From Solwaraspora sp. WMMD406 (GTDB lineage: Bacteria > Actinomycetota > Actinomycetes > Mycobacteriales > Micromonosporaceae), in assembly GCF_029626025.1 (NCBI RefSeq), contig NZ_JARUBF010000001.1, positions 2,046,001 through 2,110,000 on the forward strand: a stretch of 64,000 nucleotides of DNA. The letters are read 5' to 3'. The position numbers and the translations under genes were made by a program. This document shows positions 9,109-17,631 of the stretch, in pieces. The notes beneath the pieces were generated by a model that saw nothing but the letters and a program-made list of their open reading frames with translations, did no database searches and had not been told where the DNA came from. Within the stretch, counting starts at the first letter, position 1. Each line of letters opens with the position of its first letter.

Positions 9109-9153
9109 CCCGATACCGAGCCGACTCGTCGGCGCTCTGGCACATGCCGCGCG
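9105..9153 (+). pseudogene. N-terminal remnant of a VapC PIN-domain toxin
   Basis: A GTG overlapping the antitoxin stop (GTGA) begins VTRYRADSSALWHM. This matches the opening of VapC toxins, in which the Asp of (A)DSSAL is the first metal-binding residue of the PIN ribonuclease. Similarity stops after about 15 codons and the rest of the PIN domain is absent, so the toxin was deleted while its antitoxin stayed. The remainder to 9288 is non-coding. Confidence 0.6.
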
Positions 9154-9288
9154 CATCGACGTGCCGTACCGTTGGCGATCACCGCGACAGCCGGGTTGCC
9201 GCCGGCCCTGCGGGCCGCCCGGGTCAGCCCGGTTGCCGCGAGCGGCGTCCCGGACTGACCGGTGCGAGTCCCGTCACCCCGCGACCCG

Positions 9289-11526
9289 TCACCCCGCGAC
9301 CCGTACCACCTCGCAGTGGTAGCCCGCCGAGTCACCCGCGACCAGCTCCACGGTGGCCGTTCCGTCCTGGTGGTACACCTCGAACTCCGCGCCGGGGCCG
9401 TCGTCGGGAGCGGGCACCCGTACCCGGGTCCGCTGGCCCGGCGCCGGCGCGTACAGCCGCAGCCGCACGCCGTCGGCCCAGAGATAGTCGGGCCGGTCGG
9501 TGACCGTCCCGAACGGGATGACCGCGCCGGGCCGGGCCAGCACGGGTACGCTGTCGAACCCGTGCTTCTCGGTGATCCACCCCGGGCCGGTGACCTGCGC
9601 ACCGGTCATCAGGTGGGTCCAGGTGCCGGCGGGCAGGTAGTAGGTGACCTCGCCGTCCGCGCTCATCACCGGGGCGACGAGCAGGTCCGGGCCGAGCATG
9701 TACTGCCGGTCGAGGTACGCGGTGGCCGGGTCGTCCGGGAACTCCACGATCATCGGCCGCATCACCGGTACGCCGTCGCGGTGGGCCTCCTCGGCCGCCG
9801 CCGCCAGGTACGGGATGAGGCTCAGCTTGAGCCGGGTGAAGCGACGCAGCACGTCGACCGCTTCGTCGTCGTACGCCCACGGCACCCGGTACGAGCCGGA
9901 GCCGTGCAGCCGTGAGTGTGAAGAGAGCAGCCCGAAGGCGATCCAGCGTTTGAAGACGGCCGGGTCCGGTGTGCCCTCGAAGCCGCCGATGTCGTGGCTC
10001 CAGTAGCCGAAGCCGGACGCGGCCAAGGACAGGCCGCCGCGCAGCGACTCGGCCATCGCCACGAAGGTGGACTCGCAGTCGCCGCCCCAGTGCACCGGGA
10101 ACTGCTGGCCGCCGGCGGTCGCCGAGCGGGCGAAGAGCACCGCCTCGCCCGGTCCGCGCTCGGCCTCCAGCAGCTCGAAGACCGTCTTGTTGTAAAGGTA
10201 CGAGTAGTAGTTGTGCATCCGTTGCGGGTCGGATCCGTCGTGCCAGACGACCTCGGTCGGGATACGTTCGCCGAAGTCGGTCTTGAAACAGTCCACTCCC
10301 ATGTCGAGCAGGACTTTCAGCTTGCCCGCGTACCACCGCACCGCCGCCGGGTTGGTGAAGTCGACGAGCGCCATCCCGGCCTGCCACTTGTCCCACTGCC
10401 AGATGGAACCGTCCGGGTTGCGGACCAGGTAGCCGGCCTGCCGGCCCTCCTCGAACAGGTACGACCGCTGGGCGATGTACGGGTTGATCCAGACGCAGAC
10501 CTTCAGGCCGCGTTCGTGCAGCCGGCGCAGCATCCCCTCGGGGTCCGGGAAGGTCGCCGGGTCCCAGATGAAGTCGACCCAGTGGAACTGCCGCATCCAG
10601 AAGCAGTCGAAGTGGAACACCGACAGCGGCAGGTCCCGTTCGGACATCCCGTCGATGAACTCGGTGACCGTCTTCTCGTCGTACGAGGTGGTGAACGAGG
10701 TGGACAGCCAGAGCCCGTACGACCAGGCCGGCACCCGGGCCGGTCGGCCGGTCAGCGCGGTGTAGCGGCGCAGCACGTCCTTGGGGGTCGGCCCGTCGAA
10801 CAGGTAGTAGGTGAGCGACTGGCCGGGCACGCTGAACTGGGTCTGCGACACCACCTCCGAGCCGACCTCGAACGACACGTGTTCGGGGTGGTCGACGAAC
10901 ACCCCGTAGCCGGCGCCGCTGAGATAGAACGGCACGTTCTTGTACGCCTGTTCGCTGGCGGTGCCGCCGTCGGCGTTCCAGATGTCGACGGTCTGGCCGT
11001 TCTTGACGTACGCCCCGAAGCGCTCGCCCAGTCCGTAGATGGTCTCGCCGACGCCCAGGGCCAGCCGTTCGTGCACGAACGTGTGCCCTTCGGCGTCGGT
11101 CACCGCGCCGATGCTGCGTTCGGAGGAGGAGGTGACCAGCCGGTCGCCGCGCAGGAAGTCGACCCGCCACGGCCCGGTCAACGCCACCCGTACGGTCAAC
11201 TCGCCGGTGGTCAGCCGCGCGCTGAGCCCGGTGACGGTCACCCGCACCGGGTGGTCGGTACGGTCGGCGATCGCGAACCGGGGCTGTTTGGGCAGGCCGC
11301 CGGAGTGGTGTCCGATGGTCACCCCGGCCACCCCGGGGGCGGGGGAGAAGAACCGTACGGTGATCACCGGCCGGTTGAGGGTGTCCCCGCGTCCGGTGAT
11401 CCTGCCGATCGGCGCGAAGACGGTCAGCGCGCGTCCGTCCGGTTCCACCTCCACCGACTCGACCGTGCCGGGGCGCAGCACGCTGACCCCGGGACGTAAC
11501 TGCCAGTATCCGTCGGTGAACTTCAC
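9289..11526 (-). CDS. yicI: GH31 alpha-xylosidase / alpha-glucosidase (YicI-like)
   Basis: A 745-residue glycoside hydrolase family 31 enzyme. The catalytic nucleophile is in VDCFKTDFGERIPTEVVWHD (Asp near residue 414), the motif of E. coli YicI alpha-xylosidase. Upstream WSYGLWLSTSFTTSYDE and FHFDCFWMR match the substrate-binding loops of the same subfamily. It should release alpha-linked xylose (or glucose) from oligosaccharides in the cytoplasm, because no signal peptide is present. Its GTG start overlaps the permease stop (GTGA), so it is translationally coupled and the last gene of the lacI operon. The likely diet is xyloglucan fragments such as isoprimeverose, imported by the preceding transporter; this is inference from the enzyme class. 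Confidence 0.92.
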   Translation of the reverse strand: MKFTDGYWQLRPGVSVLRPGTVESVEVEPDGRALTVFAPIGRITGRGDTLNRPVITVRFFSPAPGVAGVTIGHHSGGLPKQPRFAIADRTDHPVRVTVTGLSARLTTGELTVRVALTGPWRVDFLRGDRLVTSSSERSIGAVTDAEGHTFVHERLALGVGETIYGLGERFGAYVKNGQTVDIWNADGGTASEQAYKNVPFYLSGAGYGVFVDHPEHVSFEVGSEVVSQTQFSVPGQSLTYYLFDGPTPKDVLRRYTALTGRPARVPAWSYGLWLSTSFTTSYDEKTVTEFIDGMSERDLPLSVFHFDCFWMRQFHWVDFIWDPATFPDPEGMLRRLHERGLKVCVWINPYIAQRSYLFEEGRQAGYLVRNPDGSIWQWDKWQAGMALVDFTNPAAVRWYAGKLKVLLDMGVDCFKTDFGERIPTEVVWHDGSDPQRMHNYYSYLYNKTVFELLEAERGPGEAVLFARSATAGGQQFPVHWGGDCESTFVAMAESLRGGLSLAASGFGYWSHDIGGFEGTPDPAVFKRWIAFGLLSSHSRLHGSGSYRVPWAYDDEAVDVLRRFTRLKLSLIPYLAAAAEEAHRDGVPVMRPMIVEFPDDPATAYLDRQYMLGPDLLVAPVMSADGEVTYYLPAGTWTHLMTGAQVTGPGWITEKHGFDSVPVLARPGAVIPFGTVTDRPDYLWADGVRLRLYAPAPGQRTRVRVPAPDDGPGAEFEVYHQDGTATVELVAGDSAGYHCEVVRVAG

Positions 11527-12362
11527 TTGTCGGCTCCTGCCGTGACGCCGCGCGCGAGGGTGCGCTGGAAGATGACGAAGAAGATGATCGCCGGGAGGAT
11601 GCTCAGCAGCGCTCCGGCGTTGGTGGTGGGCGCGTCCATCAGCCGGTCGCCCTGTAACGAGGCGAGCGCGACCGGGACGGTCTGGGTCTGGTTGTCGATC
11701 AGCATGACCAGCGGGATGAGGAACTCGTTCCAGGTCCAGATGAAGAAGAAGACCAGCAGCACCGAGATAGTGGAGCGGATGTTGGGCAGCACCACCCGCC
11801 AGAGGATCCGCCAGGTGCCGGCGCCGTCGAGCGCGGCGGCCTCCAGCAGTTGGCGGGGGAAGGTGCCGAGCACCGAGGAGAGCAGGTAGGTGCCGAAGGC
11901 GGCCTGGATGACGGTGAAGATGATGATCACCGCCAGGCGGGTGTTGTAGAGCCCCGCCTCCTTGGCGAAGTGGTAGAGCGGGTAGACCAGCGCCTCCTGC
12001 GGAAGCATGTTGGCCAGCAGGAAGACGCCGACGATCCAGAGCCGGCCACGGACCCGGCCGATTCCGAGCGCGTACGCGCTGAGCAGCGAGACGAGTACGG
12101 CGAGGACCGCGACCGAGCCGGAAATGAGGATCGAGTTCCACAATTTGACCGGGTAGTCGACCTGCTCCCAGTAGGTGCGCAGTCCGGTGGTGTAGAACTC
12201 GGTCGGCCAGGACAGCGGCCCGTTGGTGGAGTAGTCGCCCGGCGCCTTGAAGGCGTTGAGCAGCATGAACACGAACGGCACCAGCATGACGAGCGCGGCT
12301 GCGGTGACCAGGGCGAGCACGATCCAACGGCTGACCCCTCGGTGGTGCCGGTCGGCGGCCAT
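11523..12362 (-). CDS. Carbohydrate ABC transporter permease, MalG type
   Basis: A 279-residue inner-membrane subunit with six predicted hydrophobic helices. The EAA loop that docks the ATPase is visible as EAAALDGAGTWRILWRVVLPNIR, in the form typical of family CUT1 importers. The N-terminal segment VLALVTAAALVMLVPFVFMLLNAFK and the AFGTYLLSSVLG segment also match MalG proteins. The start ATG shares one base with the stop of the upstream permease (TGATG). No ATPase gene occurs in the operon, so the transporter presumably uses a shared MsiK-type ATPase, as is known for actinobacterial CUT1 systems. Confidence 0.92.
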   Translation of the reverse strand: MAADRHHRGVSRWIVLALVTAAALVMLVPFVFMLLNAFKAPGDYSTNGPLSWPTEFYTTGLRTYWEQVDYPVKLWNSILISGSVAVLAVLVSLLSAYALGIGRVRGRLWIVGVFLLANMLPQEALVYPLYHFAKEAGLYNTRLAVIIIFTVIQAAFGTYLLSSVLGTFPRQLLEAAALDGAGTWRILWRVVLPNIRSTISVLLVFFFIWTWNEFLIPLVMLIDNQTQTVPVALASLQGDRLMDAPTTNAGALLSILPAIIFFVIFQRTLARGVTAGADK

Positions 12363-13381
12363 CACAGACCTCCCCGGCGTTCGGCGCGCTGCTGCGCCAC
12401 GAGGAAGCCCACCGCTATCAGGACGATGATCAGGGTCAGCACCATCGAGATCGCCGAGCCATAGCCGACCTCCAGCCGTTTGAAGAACGTGTAGTACGCG
12501 AAGTAGGACGGCACGTTCGTGGCGTTCTCCGGGCCGCCACGGGTCAGCGCGTAGATCGGGCCGAACACCTTCATCGCGGCGATGGTGCAGGTGAGGCCGA
12601 CCACGAAAGTCTCCGGGCGGATCTGCGCCAGGGTGATCGACCGGAACCGCTGCCACCAGCCGGCGCCGTCGATCTCGGCCGCCTCGTACAGCTCCGGGTT
12701 GACCCGCTCCAACGCCGCCATGAACACGACCACCGGGTAGCCGAGCTGCACCCAGATCATCACGGCCATCACCACCGGCAGCGCGCTGTCCGGGTCGCCG
12801 AGCCAGTCATGGCCCAACGCGCCGAGCCCGACCGCGTCGAGCAGCCCGTTGAGTGCCCCGTCGGGGCGCAGGATCCAGCCCCAGATGATGCCGGCCACCA
12901 CGACCGGGAGCACCTGCGGCAGGTAGAAGGCGGCGCGCAGCGCGGCGGCGGTACGGGGACGGAACCGGCGTCCGATGGTGTCGAACAGCACCGCGGCGAG
13001 CACCAGCCCGATCAGGGTGGGCAGCACCACCATCGCGATGATCATCGCCACGGTGTTCTGGAACGAGGTCCAGAAGACGTCGTCGGTGAGCAGGTTCCGA
13101 TAGTTGTCCAGGCCGGTGAACCGGGGCTCACCAACACCGGACCACCGGGTCAGCGAGAGGTAGCCGGTGTAGCCGAGCGGGCCGCCGATGACGAGCAGGA
13201 ACAGCAGCACGCCGGGCAGCAGGTAGAGCCAGTACACGGCGTTGCGCCGGTCGGCCCGGCGCGCGGACCGGCCGGCCCGGGTCGATCTGGTCGGGGCCGG
13301 GGTCGACGAGGCCGGGTTGGTCGGGGCCGGGGGTGACGCCGTCGTCCGCCCGGCGGCGGGGACGGTCTCGGGAACTGCCAT
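12362..13381 (-). CDS. Carbohydrate ABC transporter permease, MalF type
   Basis: A 339-residue CUT1 permease. After a Pro/Thr/Ala-rich cytoplasmic tail of about 45 residues, the first helix is YLLPGVLLFLLVIGGPLGYTGYLSLTRW. The EAA loop is EAAEIDGAGWWQRFRSITLAQIR. ATG 13381 is chosen because GGAGGGA lies eight bases upstream; longer in-frame readings reach GTGs without a ribosome site. It forms the heteromeric channel with the next permease and receives sugar from the preceding lipoprotein. Confidence 0.9.
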   Translation of the reverse strand: MAVPETVPAAGRTTASPPAPTNPASSTPAPTRSTRAGRSARRADRRNAVYWLYLLPGVLLFLLVIGGPLGYTGYLSLTRWSGVGEPRFTGLDNYRNLLTDDVFWTSFQNTVAMIIAMVVLPTLIGLVLAAVLFDTIGRRFRPRTAAALRAAFYLPQVLPVVVAGIIWGWILRPDGALNGLLDAVGLGALGHDWLGDPDSALPVVMAVMIWVQLGYPVVVFMAALERVNPELYEAAEIDGAGWWQRFRSITLAQIRPETFVVGLTCTIAAMKVFGPIYALTRGGPENATNVPSYFAYYTFFKRLEVGYGSAISMVLTLIIVLIAVGFLVAQQRAERRGGL

Positions 13382-13464
13382 GGGGGTCCCTCCACGGCGG
13401 GACGGGCGCACGGTGACCGGATCGACCGGAGTGCGTCGGGGCGCGCGCCCGTCCCGACCGCCGC

Positions 13465-14760
13465 TCAGTCGCGCGTGATCTCCGCGACGCCGTCCTGATA
13501 GGGCTTGGCGATCGCGTCGAGGACCTCCTCGGGCGACCTGGACTGGTTGATCAGCCCCTGAATGCCGGAGACGAGCACGTCGTAGTAGCCGGGCACCGGC
13601 CAGTCCGGGTAGAAGGCGAGGCCGTCCTGGGCGCTGATGGTGTTGAAGTCCTCGACCAGCTTGCGGTCCTTCTCGTCGCTGATCGTCGCCGGGTCACCGG
13701 CCACCGGCACCCCGCCGTTGTTGCCGATCAACGCCTGGATCTCCGGCCGCAGGGTGATGTCGATGAAGTCGTACGCCAGGGTCTTGGCCTCGCTGGACTC
13801 CGGGACGACCCAGATGTTGCCCGACGAGCCGGGGTGCAGGCTGGTGCCCGGGAAGAGGAAGGTGTCCCAGTCATAGCTGATCTCGTCTTTGAACCGGCCG
13901 AACCACCAGCTACCGGAGACGATCATCGGTACGTCGCCGGCGATGAACGCGGTGCCCATGTCCTCGGCCTTGAGGCTGGCCGAGTCGCTGGCGATGTAGC
14001 CCTTCTCGACCCATTCGGCGAAGGTCTCGGCGCCGTAACGCAGCGGGTCGGCCTGGAAGTCGACCGGGTTCTCGTACAGCTGGTAGTCGTTGACGAAGTC
14101 TCGGTCGGCGCGGGAGAGGGCAAGCAGGTAGAAAAGCTGCCCGGCCGGGTACTCGGCGCCGGACATGCCCAGCGGGGTGATGCCCGCGTCGACGAAGGTG
14201 TCCATCGCGGCGGTCATCTCGGCCAGGGTGGTCGGGACGCTCACCCCGTGCTCGGCAAAAAGCTCCGTGTTGTAGTAGACCATCACGTACTCGCCATAGT
14301 TGGGTACGCCGTACCAGGCGCCCGAACCCATCACCCCGTTGTCGTACCGGGCGGTGGTCTGCAGGCTGGGGCTGAGCGCGGTGTCCCAGCCGCGTGCGGT
14401 CGCCTCCTCGGTGAGGTCGGCGAGCAGCCCCTGCGAGGAGAGCAGGCCGGCGGTGGCGTTGCCCTTGTTGTACTCCATGATGTCCGGGCCCTCATCGGAG
14501 TTGATGATCATGCCCGCGTTCTGCTGGATCTGCTCGAACGCCTTGCGTTCGAAGCGCACCTCCACCCCCGGGTGCTCTTCCTCGAAGATCTCGATCGCCC
14601 GGTCCCAGCCGATGCCCATCGCGCTGTTCTCGCTCTCGTAGTGCCAGAGCTTGAGAACGTTCGCCTCGCCGTCGGCCGTGTCGTCGCCGCAGGCGGTCAG
14701 CCCGGTCGCCGTGAGCGCGGCCACCATCACCGCCGTGGCTACTCTGTGAAATCGTCGCAT
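13465..14760 (-). CDS. Sugar-binding lipoprotein of the ABC transporter
   Basis: A 431-residue family 1 extracellular solute-binding protein. The N-terminus is a lipoprotein signal peptide with lipobox GLTAC (Cys near residue 24). The mature start VLKLWHYESEN and the segment FEEEHPGVEVRFERKAFE are typical of CUT1 sugar-binding proteins, and WYGVPNYGEYVMVYYNTELF is the hinge/binding-cleft region. AGGGAG lies eight bases upstream of the ATG. It lies between lacI and the permeases and should deliver the oligosaccharide whose processing ends with the GH31 enzyme. The 70 bases between lacI and this gene contain a GAGTA-N8-TACTC dyad of unknown meaning. Confidence 0.9.
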   Translation of the reverse strand: MRRFHRVATAVMVAALTATGLTACGDDTADGEANVLKLWHYESENSAMGIGWDRAIEIFEEEHPGVEVRFERKAFEQIQQNAGMIINSDEGPDIMEYNKGNATAGLLSSQGLLADLTEEATARGWDTALSPSLQTTARYDNGVMGSGAWYGVPNYGEYVMVYYNTELFAEHGVSVPTTLAEMTAAMDTFVDAGITPLGMSGAEYPAGQLFYLLALSRADRDFVNDYQLYENPVDFQADPLRYGAETFAEWVEKGYIASDSASLKAEDMGTAFIAGDVPMIVSGSWWFGRFKDEISYDWDTFLFPGTSLHPGSSGNIWVVPESSEAKTLAYDFIDITLRPEIQALIGNNGGVPVAGDPATISDEKDRKLVEDFNTISAQDGLAFYPDWPVPGYYDVLVSGIQGLINQSRSPEEVLDAIAKPYQDGVAEITRD

Positions 14761-14830
14761 TGCTAATCTCCCTGATGAGTATCGAGCGGTACTCGTCAAG
14801 CCCGTCGTCGCGTGCCAGCGCGGCGGCGGG

Positions 14831-15907
14831 CTACTTTGGTGTCGGGGTCGGTGGGTCGCCGCCGGCCCCGTCGCCGCGCGCGGTGTCGCTTCGGGTACGC
14901 GGGGAGCCGCTGGACCCTCGGATCTCCAACGTGCACGGCAGGAGTTGCTGGTGGACTTCGTCGCTGCCACCGTCGACGTGCCGCAGCAGCGTCTCGATGG
15001 CGATCCGGCCCAGTGCCGAACCGGGCGAGTTCATGGCGGTCAGTGCCGGCGTCGCCAGATCGGCGACCTGGGGTGAGGTGACCATGGAGACGACCGAGAC
15101 GTCGCCGGGCACGCTCCGGCCCCGGGCGGTCAGCTCGCCGAGCAGGCCGAAGACGGCACTCTCGTTCATGGCGAGAATCGCGGTCAGGTCGGGTGCCTGT
15201 CGCAGGGCGGTGGCCAGTGCGGCCCGGCCACCGGCCGCGCTGTCCTCGGCGAAGGTCGTCAGTGGCGGCAGGCCGTGGTCGGCCATCGCGGCGGTGAACG
15301 CGTCGCGGGTCCGCAACGCCGGGCCGTAGCCCGCCGCGACGGCGTCGGCGGAGTGGTTGACGTAGACGATCCGGCGGTGGCCGAGGCCGACCAGGTAGCC
15401 GACCGCGTCGCGGACCGTCCGGTCGAAATCAATATCGACGTACGACAAGCCGGTGGTGTCGGCGGTGCGGCCGATCAACACCTGCGGTACGCCGATCTCC
15501 CGCAGAACCTCCACCCGGGGATCGTGCAGTTGTACCTCCATCAGCAGCGCGCCGTCGAGCATCCGCTGGCTGGCCAGGCGGCGCAGCTCATCGAGGTCGC
15601 CCGCGCCGATGGGCGAGAGCACCAGGTGGTAGCCGGCCGTACCGGCGGCGGCTGCCGCGCCGGTGACGAACGCGGTCTCGGTGGCGCCGAGACCCCGTTC
15701 GTCCATCGGCATCAGCAGGCCGAGGATGCGGCTGCGCCGGCTGGCCAGCCCCCGGGCCATCGCGTTGGGCTGGTAGCCGAGCTGGGCCATGGCGGCCAGC
15801 ACCTTGTCCCGGGTCGCCGGGGAGATCGGCCGGGTGCCGGTGAGCACGTACGACACTGTGCTGGCCGACACCTGAGCGAGGCGTGCGACGTCCTGCATGG
15901 TGGCCAT
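14831..15907 (-). CDS. LacI family transcriptional regulator of the xyloside operon
   Basis: A 358-residue repressor. The N-terminal helix-turn-helix is MQDVARLAQVSASTVSYVLTG with the hinge segment AMARGLASRR, followed by a periplasmic-binding-protein-like effector domain (ILGLLMPMDERG, DIDFDRTVRDAVGYLVGLGHRRI). It lies directly upstream of and co-directional with the transporter and GH31 genes, so it most likely controls them with a sugar inducer. A long perfect palindrome 72 bases upstream of its start is the probable autoregulatory operator. ATG 15907 is used; an ATG three codons later also fits. Confidence 0.92.
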   Translation of the reverse strand: MATMQDVARLAQVSASTVSYVLTGTRPISPATRDKVLAAMAQLGYQPNAMARGLASRRSRILGLLMPMDERGLGATETAFVTGAAAAAGTAGYHLVLSPIGAGDLDELRRLASQRMLDGALLMEVQLHDPRVEVLREIGVPQVLIGRTADTTGLSYVDIDFDRTVRDAVGYLVGLGHRRIVYVNHSADAVAAGYGPALRTRDAFTAAMADHGLPPLTTFAEDSAAGGRAALATALRQAPDLTAILAMNESAVFGLLGELTARGRSVPGDVSVVSMVTSPQVADLATPALTAMNSPGSALGRIAIETLLRHVDGGSDEVHQQLLPCTLEIRGSSGSPRTRSDTARGDGAGGDPPTPTPK

Positions 15908-15979
15908 CGGACACCTCCCTGCGTGTCGCGTCGGGCCCGGTTCACCCGGTGGGTGGCCGGCTGGGCGGGCCCGGTGACC

Positions 15980-16014
15980 TCTGTCGAACCGCTTCGACGA
16001 AGCGGTTCGACAGA
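15980..16014. promoter_or_regulatory. LacI operator: 35-bp perfect palindrome
   Basis: TCTGTCGAACCGCTTCG, one central A, then its exact reverse complement: 17-bp arms without a mismatch. Inside it, TCGAACCGCTTCGA and its mirrored copy overlap, each resembling a LacI-family operator with a central CG. It lies upstream of the lacI start and is the clearest candidate binding site for that repressor. It could also form a hairpin in RNA. Confidence 0.7.
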
Positions 16015-16075
16015 ACGTAGGACACGTGTTACGACCACGTCAATAGGCAATGACAGGTCCGCGTCGGCAACCTCG

Positions 16076-16140
16076 GTCCGTGACGGCCGGCCGACGTCCG
16101 CCCTGGCTGGGGTGCCCCGTGCTGTACGGATGGCGGTACG
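16076..16140. repeat. Dispersed repeat, copy 1 (upstream of the 106-residue protein)
   Basis: About 65 bases, GTCCGTGACGGCCGGCC through GCTGTACGGATGGCGGTACG, recur in degenerate form at 19220-19282. By eye roughly four of five positions match. This copy ends 36 bases upstream of the small gene at 16176, so it may be a promoter or leader that was duplicated together with a lost gene. Confidence 0.5.
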
Positions 16141-16175
16141 GTGTCGTCGCTGCCGCAGCGACCGAAGGGGGTTCG

Positions 16176-16496
16176 GTGGCGATCGTCAAGCGGGGAAGTC
16201 GGCCGATCGTCGTCGACGGCTGCCACTACCGCTGGACGGTCTGCAGGAAGCCGACCTACAGCCAAGCCATGGCCTGGTCGCCGCTGACGTTCGCGGTCGA
16301 ACGAGTCGAGCCGCCGGGTCGCGCCATTCTCGTCGTACGGCTGTCGTCGGCCCATCCTGGCAACTGGGTCCACGCCGAAGCAACGCCGGTCCGGCCGGCG
16401 ATGGTCGCCGCCGCCATCCGCCAAGCGCTCGTACGCGGCTGGCAACCGGACCGACCTGGCTCGCCGTTCGTCCTCGACGCGGACTTGACCCTGTGA
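16176..16496 (+). CDS. Small conserved-looking protein of unknown function
   Basis: A 106-residue basic protein with no signal peptide or membrane segment. GTG 16176 is preceded by GAAGGGGG at good spacing; the frame is open further upstream, but that part has no coding character. Visible features are an N-terminal strand pair IVVDGCHYRWTV, the segment YSQAMAWSPLTFAVE, a central hydrophobic AILVVRL, and a C-terminal helix VAAAIRQALVRGWQPDRPGSPF. The layout (two beta hairpins, then a helix and a Pro-rich tail) resembles small actinobacterial proteins of unknown function that I cannot name. It converges on darG, so it is not in the toxin-antitoxin operon. Confidence 0.65.
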   Translation: MAIVKRGSRPIVVDGCHYRWTVCRKPTYSQAMAWSPLTFAVERVEPPGRAILVVRLSSAHPGNWVHAEATPVRPAMVAAAIRQALVRGWQPDRPGSPFVLDADLTL

Positions 16497-16561
16497 CCAC
16501 GAGCCGCACTCACGCCCGGTCGAACCGGACCGATCGAGGCTGCACCCGGGGTACAGGTCGA

Positions 16562-17626
16562 TTAATCGGGCAGGAGGCGATGCTCAGCCAGTCGTGCGGC
16601 GGCTAGCTGGACATGTGCGTCGGTGAACAGACGAGCCTTTCGTAGGCTCCATGCCGTAACGCGGCGGGTGAGCTCTGTGACGTCGCCTGTGGGTGGTGGT
16701 TGCGCTGCGGCGAAATGCACGGTGGCGAGGAGTTCGAGACTGTACGGTGATTCGAAGCCGTCGACGACATCGAGCACCAAATTTAGCTGAGAGAGGCTTT
16801 TGGGATTCGTCTTTACTGACTCGCTGGCGGCTTCGTAGCCGCCGGTTAGGGGTTTGATCGGTGCGAACTCGGTTACCCGCGCTGACCTGTCGCCGAGGCC
16901 GGTGAGGAAATGGCCTTCCAGTGTGGCCAAGACGCGCGTCAGGCTCTCTGAGTACGGTCCGTATCGTCCACGAACGAATTTCAGATTGAGCGGTGCGCCG
17001 GCGATTTGCAGGAGGTAGGCCAACTTCTGCACCTCTAGTTCGCTGATTCCATCGCGGAATTCCTGCAGCCTGGCACGGTCCAGATATGCACCGATCGCAG
17101 CCACTAGCAGGGCGCGTAGGTCGGTCAGTTTGGGGCGTGGCGTGGCGTCGGGCATGCTCTCGGGGGGAGGTGCTCCCTCCGGGGCGAATATCACGGCGCG
17201 GATCTGGGGCATTCTCCGACAGGCATCTTCGATCATTGGCCGGATCTCGGCCCAGTCCAGGCCGCCGTTGCCGCAGCCAAGCGCTGGGATCGCGATGGAG
17301 CCGATCTCGTACCGCGAGACGACATCGACGAGGTCTGCCAGGCCAGCGCGAATGTCGTCTATCTTCGAAGGGTTGCGCCAGTGCTTCTTCGTGGGGAAGT
17401 TGATGATGTATCGCCGAGGGCCGACGATTCCACGATCGACGACGAACATCCGACCCAGTCGGACCTCGCCACGCTTACAGGCAGCCTGATAAGAGCGGAA
17501 ATTCTCGGGGTACGCCCGTTTGAACTGCAGGGCGATGCCTTTGCCCATCACTCCGACCGTGTTGACCGTGTTGACGAGGGCGTCGGTGTCGGCGGTGAGA
17601 AGGTTGCCGTGGCCATCCTCGATCAT
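16562..17626 (-). CDS. darG: DarG antitoxin: DNA ADP-ribosyl glycohydrolase
   Basis: About 354 residues. The N-terminal 150 residues are a macrodomain: GNLLTADTDALVNTVNTVG and VMGKGIALQFKRAYPENF are the ADP-ribose-binding loops typical of DarG, and NFPTKKHWRNPSK contains the Lys of the DarG-type active site. The C-terminal half (from about residue 175) is the DarT-neutralising domain, with ISELEVQKLAYLLQ and RGRYGPYSESL. DarG removes ADP-ribose from thymine in DNA and binds DarT. ATG 17626 gives the family start MIEDGHGNLL; GTG 17635, overlapping the darT stop as GTGA, is the alternative. The pair is translationally coupled and looks intact. Confidence 0.93.
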   Translation of the reverse strand: MIEDGHGNLLTADTDALVNTVNTVGVMGKGIALQFKRAYPENFRSYQAACKRGEVRLGRMFVVDRGIVGPRRYIINFPTKKHWRNPSKIDDIRAGLADLVDVVSRYEIGSIAIPALGCGNGGLDWAEIRPMIEDACRRMPQIRAVIFAPEGAPPPESMPDATPRPKLTDLRALLVAAIGAYLDRARLQEFRDGISELEVQKLAYLLQIAGAPLNLKFVRGRYGPYSESLTRVLATLEGHFLTGLGDRSARVTEFAPIKPLTGGYEAASESVKTNPKSLSQLNLVLDVVDGFESPYSLELLATVHFAAAQPPPTGDVTELTRRVTAWSLRKARLFTDAHVQLAAARLAEHRLLPD

Positions 17627-17631
17627 CCCCG

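Noticed and set aside
11527-12327. Upstream extension of the GH31 frame
   Set aside because: It overlaps the permease gene entirely; the GTG at 11526 overlapping the permease stop is a natural start.
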